Shown here: positions 44,026-52,387 of the stretch, piece by piece | How the letters are laid out: every line of letters starts with the position of its first letter | How positions within the stretch are numbered: position 1 is the stretch's first letter | Source: Bacteroidales bacterium | Lineage (GTDB): Bacteria > Bacteroidota > Bacteroidia > Bacteroidales > F082 | Direction of reading: 5' to 3' | Length of the DNA stretch: 64,000 nucleotides | Assembly: GCA_023229245.1 (NCBI GenBank) | Contig: JALNZU010000003.1 | Span: 1 to 64,000, forward strand | Position numbers and translations under genes: made by a program | The notes under the pieces: model-generated | What the model saw: the letters and a program-made list of their open reading frames with translations, nothing else | Database searches by the model: none | What the model was told of the DNA's origin: nothing

Positions 44026-46739
44026 TGCAAGATTCTATTTTTAATATTCTTTTTATTGATGACGATTGCAGCACTTATTTACCTGTGCTTACACCGGTCG
44101 CCAAAAATCAAGGTTTTACTATATACGGGCTTGATAATGTACGTGAAGGATTGAAATTGCTCGGTGAAAACCCCGATGCTATGGATGCTGTTCTGCTGGA
44201 TATTGCTTTCGGGCAGAACGAAATGCAAGGTTTGGAAGCCTTGAAAGAAATTAAACAGATGTACCCTTATTTACCTGTTATAATGCTGACTGGTAGTGAT
44301 CAAACAACAGATTTGCATAAGGTAGTGGAATGTATGAGAAACGGAGCTTATGATTATGTGGGCAAACAGCATTTAGACCCGGATCAGTTATTCAAAGTAT
44401 TATATGAAGCAATTCACAAGTCTAGGCAGCAATATCGTTTTGAAAAAATAATGACCAATAATGATTCAACTGGCTTTTTTCATATAATAAAATCTGTTAC
44501 TCACGGATGCTTTCACACACAAGCTGTTTTTGGGTTTGAGCTGAAATCTGTAAGCAAAGCAAAAAACAATAGTGAAGAGGATCTATTGAAAAATTCAGCA
44601 ATCAAGTGGCATAATAATCTGTTGAGAACTATACAAATTGGATATAAAGATAATTTAGTAATTAACTTAAAATATATTGCAGACAAAGGAAAATTCAACT
44701 GTTACTTGGTGTTTAGCTTATCAGAATCAGATGGACATTTGTTGAAAACTTCGTTGGCTTGTCTCTTCCAGGATTTAAAAAGTTTTTTCCCAACAATACA
44801 ACCTGATAATATTTTTCCGTATAGATTTGAAGAAATTACAGATAAGGAATTTCTTCAAAAGACAACCGAATTTTCTGAAGATTTTGTTTATTATCTTTTT
44901 TATAGAAAACCTTTAATTGTTAAAAATATCGAAAAATCCGTCATGGGTTTTACTAATCCGGGCGAGAATGCCCATTTACAGGAACAAGAAAAAAAGCAAA
45001 GCTATAGTTTACCTTATCCGGCACCAATGCATTATGATTTTGAATTACTTACAGCATTACTCAATCAGGATAATTATACTGAGATAGATGTGCAGATAAA
45101 GTCTCGAAGCCTTTCTATTGATGAAACTCAAACAATCAGACAAGTTATTAAAAAGCCTAGCATAATTATTGAAAATCTGAATAATGAAAAGAGAAAGATT
45201 TATTCCGATTATTTGGAGAAGTTCGTTGCTTCAGGCAATGATAAGTTTGTAGTAAGTGTACTTTTGAAACAACCACAATCTTATCTCAACCAGTCTTTGA
45301 GCACACATATTTTAAATTATTTTTTCGGAGCTTCTCAGGATGTGGAAAACAGCCGCAGAACTTCAGACAACTTGTTTAGATATACTATAGAAGCTGACGC
45401 TTCAGGGAGTCAATTGCCTTTTACGTATAGTATTACTAATATATTACAGGCTTTTCATTTACCTTTACCTGAATGTAATTATCTTCCCGGAATAAGCCAG
45501 CAATCGCCAATTTTTCATATGTTTCCTCGTAATATTCCTGTCGATGGAATCACGCTAGGGGAAAAGAAAAATGGAAAAGAATCTTTACAGATAAGAATTA
45601 ATCAAGATGATTTGGCACGGCATTTATATATCATGGGACAAACAGGAACAGGAAAAACTACTCTTTTAAAATCAATGATCAAAGATTGCCTCAATAAAAA
45701 TGTGGGATTTGCTGTTTTCGATCCACATGGAGATTTATTTAATGATTTATTACATCTTCTACCAACTAATAAAAAGCACAAACTTATAACGCTAAATACA
45801 TCCGATCCTAAAAATTCAGCCAAACACAATCCTTTGTTGTATAACAAAAATAATCCTCAAGAAAAATCTTTAGTAATCAACGAGTTGTTTCGTATTTTCA
45901 ATACTTTATATAATTTGCGATTAGTTGGTGGTCCTATGTTTGAGCTGTATTTTAAAAACGGAATGAAATTAATCATGGATGATGGAGTTCAAGAACAGTT
46001 TGGGCCCCCTAAGCTTTCAAAATTTGTAGATGTATTTTATAATGAAAACGTACGACGAAGAAGGTTACGCGTTTGCAAAGATAAAACAGTCGTTGATTTT
46101 TTTGATTCAGCTGAAAGCACTACAGGAGAAATTAGTTTCAATAATATTGCGCATTATATTGTTAGTAAAGTAAATAGATTTACTGATGATTTTTACTTAA
46201 GTCCCATTATTATGAGTCAAGACAATAATATTGATTTTAGACAAGTAATAGATGAGGGGAAAATATTGCTCGTAAAATTGGATAAGGGAAAGATAGGAGC
46301 TGACAATACTAGTTTATTAGGACAATTGTTGTTGAGTAGTATTGTTCTTGCTGCTATGTCAAGAGGAGAATTAGATGTTACTAGAAGAAAACCGTTTTAT
46401 CTTTTCATTGACGAGTTCCAAAACTTCATAAAAGGCGATATTGCAAGTGCATTATCAGAGGTTAGAAAATATGGTTTGAGTTTGATTCTTGCCAACCAAA
46501 CCTTAGCCCAATTACGAGATCGCTATGAATCAGTTAGTATGGTTGATTCTCTGTTAGGTAATGTAGGCAGCATGGTTTTCTTTCGCCCGGGGATATCAGA
46601 CTATGAAATTGTTAGACATTACTTTGAACCTGAATTTGAAAGGTCAGATATTTTGAAACTACCTAACTTCAAATGTATTGCACGTTTATTAATTGACAAT
46701 GTCCCGAGTGAGCCCTTTGTGTTTCAAACCAAACTATAA
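44025..46739 (+). CDS. Receiver domain fused to HerA/conjugation-coupling-type P-loop ATPase
   Basis: Protein of 904 aa. Residues 1-130 are a fully canonical receiver: acidic D12/D13, phospho-acceptor Asp59 (VLLDIAF), Thr89 (MLTGSD), Lys114 (YVGKQH). A middle region of ~400 residues resembles no family I know. Residues ~530-900 are a RecA-like ATPase of the HerA/VirB4/TraG-D kind: Walker A GQTGTGKTT near residue 537, FDPHGDLFNDLL, Walker B YLFIDEFQNF, and the sensor-like ILANQTLAQL. Such ATPases form hexameric rings that pump DNA or proteins. No relaxase or pilus gene is nearby, so conjugation is unlikely; a phosphorylation-controlled translocase or nuclease partner (compare HerA-nuclease defence pairs) is an inference. 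Confidence 0.87.
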   Translation: MQDSIFNILFIDDDCSTYLPVLTPVAKNQGFTIYGLDNVREGLKLLGENPDAMDAVLLDIAFGQNEMQGLEALKEIKQMYPYLPVIMLTGSDQTTDLHKVVECMRNGAYDYVGKQHLDPDQLFKVLYEAIHKSRQQYRFEKIMTNNDSTGFFHIIKSVTHGCFHTQAVFGFELKSVSKAKNNSEEDLLKNSAIKWHNNLLRTIQIGYKDNLVINLKYIADKGKFNCYLVFSLSESDGHLLKTSLACLFQDLKSFFPTIQPDNIFPYRFEEITDKEFLQKTTEFSEDFVYYLFYRKPLIVKNIEKSVMGFTNPGENAHLQEQEKKQSYSLPYPAPMHYDFELLTALLNQDNYTEIDVQIKSRSLSIDETQTIRQVIKKPSIIIENLNNEKRKIYSDYLEKFVASGNDKFVVSVLLKQPQSYLNQSLSTHILNYFFGASQDVENSRRTSDNLFRYTIEADASGSQLPFTYSITNILQAFHLPLPECNYLPGISQQSPIFHMFPRNIPVDGITLGEKKNGKESLQIRINQDDLARHLYIMGQTGTGKTTLLKSMIKDCLNKNVGFAVFDPHGDLFNDLLHLLPTNKKHKLITLNTSDPKNSAKHNPLLYNKNNPQEKSLVINELFRIFNTLYNLRLVGGPMFELYFKNGMKLIMDDGVQEQFGPPKLSKFVDVFYNENVRRRRLRVCKDKTVVDFFDSAESTTGEISFNNIAHYIVSKVNRFTDDFYLSPIIMSQDNNIDFRQVIDEGKILLVKLDKGKIGADNTSLLGQLLLSSIVLAAMSRGELDVTRRKPFYLFIDEFQNFIKGDIASALSEVRKYGLSLILANQTLAQLRDRYESVSMVDSLLGNVGSMVFFRPGISDYEIVRHYFEPEFERSDILKLPNFKCIARLLIDNVPSEPFVFQTKL

Positions 46740-46751
46740 ATTTATGTAACT

Positions 46752-48776
46752 ATGAAATATATAATAATTGATGACAATCAACCTTTTGCAGACGAACTAT
46801 GCAAACTGTTCAGCCAAAATAAAGAAAACTGTAACCGAGAAATTGTTCAAATAAAATTATCTGAAAACTATGATGACTTAAATGCATTAGCTGATTCTTT
46901 AATTTATAATGGTAGAGAAAATAAAGATGAGAATAAAATCAGCGACGATATTATACTTTTTATCAATGTAAATTTAAAAATGGCAGGCAAACAAAGACAG
47001 GATCAGATAGGAATAGAACTGTTGAAATGGTTGCGTTTAAAAAACTGTTATAACCACAGTGTCCTATATTCTTTTCAAGAATTTTTAAGTATTTTAAAAG
47101 AACCATTAAACAGCATTATACTTTCAACTGGAACATCTTTCATACATCTACCATTTGCAATAGATGAAATCAAACAATTAGACTGCTCATCTCGTACTGA
47201 AAAAAACAACTTATTACCGTATTTTCGTGCAGAAATTGATTTGGTTAAAATTAGACATGAATTGGCTAATAAATGGGGACTTTATAGAATGAATTGGATT
47301 TTAGACCTCATAGAAGGAGAAACATCCGAAAGGTATGAAAATTTTTACATACTCATTTTAACATATTTAACTCAAGAGATACATGTAAAAGAATTACCAA
47401 AAGAATTACTTAAAGAAAGAATTGAGGAATTTAAAGCTAACACTAAGGATATAAAACAAAAAATATTCCTTTATGATGATTGTGCTATTGAATGGATTGA
47501 TCCACTAAAGAGATTATTAGGTGAAAATATAATAGAAGCATACGACCCAACTTATTTAAATCAAGAAGGCATTATTAAAGAGATTATTAAAGAAAAACCT
47601 GGTTGCATTTTACTTGATTTGAGATTGGAAAACGAAAAAGATGTACTTGAAGTATTAAATTATTCTGGAGGGAAGTTATTAACTACTTTGAAGGATAAGT
47701 TTAAAACCTTGCCTGTCATTATGTTTACGGCAACTAATAAAGCCCAAAGCGTTAGAAGATTGCTCTCAGCAGGAGCAGAATACGTGTGGACAAAAGAAGG
47801 AATTGACGATGGAATTGACAATTTACGCACACTATATAATTTGATAGAATTAATAAATGAGATTGAAAAGGCACTGTTAAAATTCAAAAATGAAACTTAT
47901 AGGCAAATTTATGAAGCTGAAGTTTTATGTAAAAAAATAGTAAAAAACAACAATCTACCTTTCCCTAAAGGTAAATATATTATTTATATTGATACTAATT
48001 ACTTAATAAACAGTGTTAAAAGGCAATATTTTAATACTTTCTATAAACTCTTAATAAACAAACCTGATAATTGGAACATTAAAATACATGAAGATGTAGT
48101 AAAAGAAATTTTAGTTATTAGCCAACAAGATGAAAATAAAGATAATAATAACTACAGAGTACCTGTTTGTAGGTTTTTGCTACAAGAAATTATGAAATGG
48201 CAACAAAATAAGTATATTTATATTGAGTGGCTTTACGGTCAAGCTGATGCAATCAAAGAACAGGATGGAATCGTTAAAAAAACAACTAAAGACTTAAATG
48301 AAATAGAAGTATTAGAAGAGAGAGTGAATGAAACAAGTAGTTTCTTTCAAAGATTATTTTATTTGCTTGAGAAAAATAAAGAAGATGGGCACAACACAAT
48401 AAATGAAAAAATAAAAGAAGTCAATGATGCTATTAATACGATCAATACGACACAAGGAAATTTCAGTCAGATTGGAAGTTTAAAATTACATGCTGACGAG
48501 ACATTTATTAAAGCTTTACCTAAGGAATTAAATTATGGAAATGCTATTCTTGTTACTGATGATCAGAAGTGTGCTTTTAATGTTGGACATTGTTTTAACA
48601 ATAACAAAGAATACACAATCAAACAACAATACTATTATAGTTTGGGAGAAAATAATAGGCAGGGAGCACCCCAATCAGTTACAAAAAAAATCAATAATTT
48701 TACAAACATATATTCACATTATTTTAACAGTTTTTTCAACAAACTAATAGTAACATGGTGTAACCCTTCAAATTAA
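46752..48776 (+). CDS. Two receiver-like domains fused to a PIN-type nuclease domain
   Basis: Protein of 674 aa. Residues 1-140 are a degenerate receiver: DD at 8-9, but the phospho-strand reads LFINVNLKM with Asn in the Asp position, and the domain ends FIHLPFAIDEIKQL. A helix with IRHELANKWG follows. Residues ~235-365 are a canonical receiver (D242/D243, phospho-acceptor Asp289 in CILLDLR, Thr in IMFTATN, Lys in YVWTKEG). Residues ~405-640 look like a PIN ribonuclease: IYIDTNYL (Asp414), an acidic VVKEIL helix, DETFIKAL (Asp582) and VTDDQK (Asp603/604), the four-acid metal site. So an RNase-like effector appears to be under receiver control. Twelve bp after the ATPase gene; last of the eleven-gene run. 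Confidence 0.78.
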   Translation: MKYIIIDDNQPFADELCKLFSQNKENCNREIVQIKLSENYDDLNALADSLIYNGRENKDENKISDDIILFINVNLKMAGKQRQDQIGIELLKWLRLKNCYNHSVLYSFQEFLSILKEPLNSIILSTGTSFIHLPFAIDEIKQLDCSSRTEKNNLLPYFRAEIDLVKIRHELANKWGLYRMNWILDLIEGETSERYENFYILILTYLTQEIHVKELPKELLKERIEEFKANTKDIKQKIFLYDDCAIEWIDPLKRLLGENIIEAYDPTYLNQEGIIKEIIKEKPGCILLDLRLENEKDVLEVLNYSGGKLLTTLKDKFKTLPVIMFTATNKAQSVRRLLSAGAEYVWTKEGIDDGIDNLRTLYNLIELINEIEKALLKFKNETYRQIYEAEVLCKKIVKNNNLPFPKGKYIIYIDTNYLINSVKRQYFNTFYKLLINKPDNWNIKIHEDVVKEILVISQQDENKDNNNYRVPVCRFLLQEIMKWQQNKYIYIEWLYGQADAIKEQDGIVKKTTKDLNEIEVLEERVNETSSFFQRLFYLLEKNKEDGHNTINEKIKEVNDAINTINTTQGNFSQIGSLKLHADETFIKALPKELNYGNAILVTDDQKCAFNVGHCFNNNKEYTIKQQYYYSLGENNRQGAPQSVTKKINNFTNIYSHYFNSFFNKLIVTWCNPSN

Positions 48777-49132
48777 GTAATCTAATTTTCAAACATAATC
48801 AACATGACTAACAAAATATTCAAACTAACCTCGTAAGCCGGCAGGCAGTTTTATATAGAACTTAAATATTTATTCATAAAAACCATAGTATGTATGTTCT
48901 TTTTTTACAATCAGAATCTTAATATAGACAATATTAGAAACGGGAATGAGTGCAAATAAATCTAAATGTTATATTTTCTCAATCTAATTATCTTCATGTT
49001 GTTCATAGCTGAGCTTTATATTAAATTTGTTGGCCAACAGAGGGGAATGATGTGGAGCAGATATTATTAAACCCAAATAATGCTTAATACATCTAATTTA
49101 CGAGTTTAACTTTTAAAATTATTTAACAAATC
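48777..49132. other. 356-bp gap between the two halves of the cluster
   Basis: Very AT-rich, no gene seen. It holds a perfect 12-bp palindrome TGTTGGCCAACA at 49028-49039 and a TAACTTTT sequence (one mismatch from the -7 consensus) 20-30 bp before the next ATG. It is therefore probably the regulatory region of a second transcription unit starting at 49133. No T-rich terminator hairpin was evident after 48776. Confidence 0.45.
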
Positions 49133-51250
49133 ATGAATATTTTACTTATAACCAATTCAATAAAGGCATCGCAAACATTTATTTATGAGTTACTTCAGAA
49201 TTCCTGGAATAATAGTTTAAATCAAGATAAGAGAAAGGAAAACAAAAACTTTTCCAAAGAGTCAGACTATTTCAAAATTATTGACACAAAAGATAAGTAT
49301 GACAGTATTGATAAAAAATTTATTCCAGAGACTGTTTTTATCGTACCAGAACTATTGTGGGATAATGATGGTGTAAATGAAGGTTACGATAAAGCACGAG
49401 AGTTAATTACAAAAAAGTATTCATTAAAGTTTGTACAGTTCATATTTCTGTCAATACTTGAAAGGGAAACGTTAAAAAAACTTGTTAACCCAAGAAATAA
49501 GGGTATTGTTGAGGCGTTTCCACACGTTTGTTTGTTGGACAGCAATCCAGATATTCAGTTTTCATACTATTCCGATATTCACTATAAACTGATTAAACAT
49601 CTTGCGATTTCTGATGAAGGTAAGCTTCAAAGAATAAGTCACGAAATAAATTCTATTAAAACCAACATATCAAAAGATACTAGGGAAGTTGGTTATAACA
49701 AAACGGACTTGATAACAAAATTGGAAGAACTCTCTTTGTTCCAGCAATGGACTAGTATAGAAATAACCGATGAAATTGATAATGCCAAAAATGCAACCAC
49801 CAATGAACAACTTGTTTCAATTTCGAAAACTACTGAAAATATTATTGACGAAATAAATCTTAAATTTACTTCCAAGAGTACCTCAAACGAGATAAAAAAA
49901 AGGGATAAAACTAATTACAAGGTGTTCATTATCGAAGATGATGAAGAATATCGCAAATTTTTCAGTGAAACATTTTCAAGGTTTTATACTGAAGTTTATC
50001 CTGATATTAATGATTGTTACTCGGTTAATAAAACCACAAAAACTTTTACAATATCTGAAGCTAAGGACATAATCAATGCCATTGGGAAAAGCTTTAACAT
50101 TTTTTTACTTGATTTACTTTACAAAGATAATGCAGGTAATTGGCTTAACTTTAATGGACTTGATTTATATCGTCTCGTAAAGTCAGTTAATCCTTATGCT
50201 GTCCTTCGAATAATTACCAGCCTGCCTCGTGGGATAGTAGCAAAACTAGTGGAGGTGATTACAAGTGATACTGAAAAGCCTAATATTGATCAAGTTTATA
50301 CAAAGAAATATGGATTTGATTATCTAAAAGACAATATCATTGAAAGCATTGAAAAGATTGATGAGGAGTGTCGTTCCAAAGCAAAGTCAAAAACTGTTTT
50401 ATCTCCCTTCCCTAAAACAGGTGTCTTTTGCTGGCCAGGAATCCCTGATTTGATGTTCAATCTGTTATTTGATAATAAAGACCAGTATTTGAAACATCGT
50501 CATATTTCTGAAACTCTATTTTGTAAATTTCAAAAAAACACTCTCACTAAAGCTACTAGTGAATGGAACATGGGACAACTGCCAAAACCAGGAATGAAAA
50601 AAACAGTTACTGATTCTTATTTTCTGGGAAAGTTATCAAGCATCATGACTCATCGCTTGATTGCCCTCAATGAAGCATTAAAAAATGATTACTATATAGT
50701 GAATTATACTGATTATCTTGCAATCACCAAAAAGATCATGAATATTACCCAAGTAAATAAAGCATATTTTCAGACTAAATTAGGATTCAATGGAACTGAA
50801 AAAAGGGAAGATGGAGTTCCTAGTGGTTTCAAGATTTCGTTTATAAATATGTTCCCTGAAGAAATTAGTTTTTTAACAAAAACATTATCTTCCAAGGAAA
50901 ACCGACTTAAACATGTGCTATTAAAAAAGTTTAGTCCTGTCCTAAATGCATTCTTCAAAAAAATCTTGGGCGAATTGGTAACTTATGAAAATTGGGATGT
51001 ATTAAACTTGAAATATAATCCGTACAAATCTCAAGAAACAAATATTGATTCTGGTAATCCTATTTCAATCGATTCCCTCCCTGATCTTTCCTTAGAGAAT
51101 TTTCAGGATTTCCTTGAGGCTCTACTTGATAATTATGACAAAGAGTTTATTGATCAAATCGTCCAGCTTGTAACAGACAACGCTCCCGGAAGTGACAAAA
51201 TAAAATATCAGCCTGTAGAAATTCTCATTAACAATTTGTATAACAAATAG
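49133..51250 (+). CDS. Receiver-containing protein with unknown C-terminal effector region
   Basis: Protein of 705 aa, cytoplasmic. Residues 1-165 look like the degenerate receiver-like domain of its neighbours (NILLITNSIKASQTF start, VFIVPELLWDND at the phospho-strand). A helix with LQRISHEINSIK and then ~90 residues of predicted helix and coil follow. Residues ~262-400 are a receiver with acidic E268/D269/D270, phospho-acceptor Asp327 in IFLLDLLY, Thr in RIITSLP and Lys in VYTKKYG. The last ~300 residues (from about SPFPKTGVFCWPG) do not match any family I know and are likely the effector or a partner-binding domain. The layout (degenerate receiver, His helix, receiver, effector) copies that of the PIN protein at 46752. 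Confidence 0.72.
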   Translation: MNILLITNSIKASQTFIYELLQNSWNNSLNQDKRKENKNFSKESDYFKIIDTKDKYDSIDKKFIPETVFIVPELLWDNDGVNEGYDKARELITKKYSLKFVQFIFLSILERETLKKLVNPRNKGIVEAFPHVCLLDSNPDIQFSYYSDIHYKLIKHLAISDEGKLQRISHEINSIKTNISKDTREVGYNKTDLITKLEELSLFQQWTSIEITDEIDNAKNATTNEQLVSISKTTENIIDEINLKFTSKSTSNEIKKRDKTNYKVFIIEDDEEYRKFFSETFSRFYTEVYPDINDCYSVNKTTKTFTISEAKDIINAIGKSFNIFLLDLLYKDNAGNWLNFNGLDLYRLVKSVNPYAVLRIITSLPRGIVAKLVEVITSDTEKPNIDQVYTKKYGFDYLKDNIIESIEKIDEECRSKAKSKTVLSPFPKTGVFCWPGIPDLMFNLLFDNKDQYLKHRHISETLFCKFQKNTLTKATSEWNMGQLPKPGMKKTVTDSYFLGKLSSIMTHRLIALNEALKNDYYIVNYTDYLAITKKIMNITQVNKAYFQTKLGFNGTEKREDGVPSGFKISFINMFPEEISFLTKTLSSKENRLKHVLLKKFSPVLNAFFKKILGELVTYENWDVLNLKYNPYKSQETNIDSGNPISIDSLPDLSLENFQDFLEALLDNYDKEFIDQIVQLVTDNAPGSDKIKYQPVEILINNLYNK

Positions 51251-51320
51251 CCTTCCTGTAACAAGGGAAAACTGACCCCTTCATTTCTTTGTACTCACAA
51301 TAAAATTAAAATGAGTACAA

Positions 51321-51488
51321 ATGGATAACTTATTACGCTTCTGCCCGATAGTATCAATCATCATTGTTTCTATCAAACTTGTCATGATCAGACATCTCAT
51401 ACCGGATGCGGTTGTTCTCATCACCATCTACGGTCTTCTGATTTTAGTTGGTAACCAGACCATAAATATTAGAAAAAAACCGAGCTAA
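51321..51488 (+). CDS. Small membrane protein, 55 aa
   Basis: Open frame of 55 codons, MDNLLRFCPIV..., with two hydrophobic segments (about residues 9-23 and 30-44) around a short charged loop (MIRHLIP) and a basic tail (RKKPS). It lies in the 282-bp gap before the vWA gene, in the same direction. A hairpin AAGGG / CCCTT sits between the preceding gene and this one. A similar-sized two-span protein ends the module at 57394, which supports both being real parts of a membrane complex. Function unknown. Confidence 0.55.
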   Translation: MDNLLRFCPIVSIIIVSIKLVMIRHLIPDAVVLITIYGLLILVGNQTINIRKKPS

Positions 51489-51532
51489 TCAAGAAAAAAA
51501 ATGAGCGTTTTAACAATTTAATACATGCAACC

Positions 51533-52384
51533 ATGAATAGAACAATTTTTATAATCGCAGTAGTAATCGTAGCCATACTCGGGGTCAGTTACCTGATTAT
51601 TGAATTCAATCCACAACTCCAATCTAATCCTTGGATTAAACCCATAGCCGAAGTTTTCAGCTTGGTTGAAGATGCTGTTGTACCAGAAAACTATAATGCG
51701 GTGTTCTGTATCTTCGACCCTAGTGGCAGCGGTAAATATACTTATAGTGTTCCTAAGATTTCAGTAGAATTTGTTGAAGATATGATTGCTGCCATTGCAG
51801 ACCAAGGGCATGGCGAAATTTGGTTGACATACATTGCACGTTCAGCATTTAGCACCAAAGTGTTGCACTTCACTGTTCCAAAAAGAATTAAAGCACTTGA
51901 GCCTCCGGTTCGTAAAGCCGGTCAGCTCAAAGGTGAGTATGACAGGGTACTGGCAGAGTTCCTGGCTGACTCAAATATAAGTGCTTCGAAAATGACTGCT
52001 GAACTAAAAAATTACAATATAGCTAAAGAAAAGTTTCTGAAAGAATGTAGTGAAATGATAAACAATAGTTATGCCCCTAAAAAACGTGGGGAGGATTATA
52101 GTGATATAATCGGTTCTTTAAACGCTGCATTAAGGGGTCTGGGGACAATTGTGTCTGATTCAACCCATTTTCGTTCTATTTTGCTTATAAGTGACGGTGT
52201 ACAAGATATACCGGCAGGCGATTTCAAACAAAAGTTAAATGAAATACCTGCAGATGTAATGTTAGTTACTGTTAATCATAGTGGCTCTCCTAAAAGTATT
52301 GTTGCTGGTAAATCAATTGAAGTTGATAATCTTAACCGAGGGTTAGAAAAAGTAATACGTGTTTATAAACCTAAAAACCAATAA
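51533..52384 (+). CDS. Membrane-anchored von Willebrand factor A-type protein
   Basis: Protein of 283 aa. One N-terminal membrane segment (about residues 4-25). The following domain has a vWA-like layout: the metal-site motif DxSxS is FDPSGSG (Asp62, Ser64, Ser66), and the second MIDAS-type Asp is in LLISDGVQD (Asp221). Between them lies a helical insert (KMTAELKNYNIAKEKFLKE). vWA proteins bind partners through the metal site and are commonly paired with AAA+ ATPases, one of which is encoded four genes on. The domain should sit close to the membrane. Starts the compact run to 57564 (3-bp gap to the next gene). Confidence 0.7.
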   Translation: MNRTIFIIAVVIVAILGVSYLIIEFNPQLQSNPWIKPIAEVFSLVEDAVVPENYNAVFCIFDPSGSGKYTYSVPKISVEFVEDMIAAIADQGHGEIWLTYIARSAFSTKVLHFTVPKRIKALEPPVRKAGQLKGEYDRVLAEFLADSNISASKMTAELKNYNIAKEKFLKECSEMINNSYAPKKRGEDYSDIIGSLNAALRGLGTIVSDSTHFRSILLISDGVQDIPAGDFKQKLNEIPADVMLVTVNHSGSPKSIVAGKSIEVDNLNRGLEKVIRVYKPKNQ

Positions 52385-52387
52385 GCC

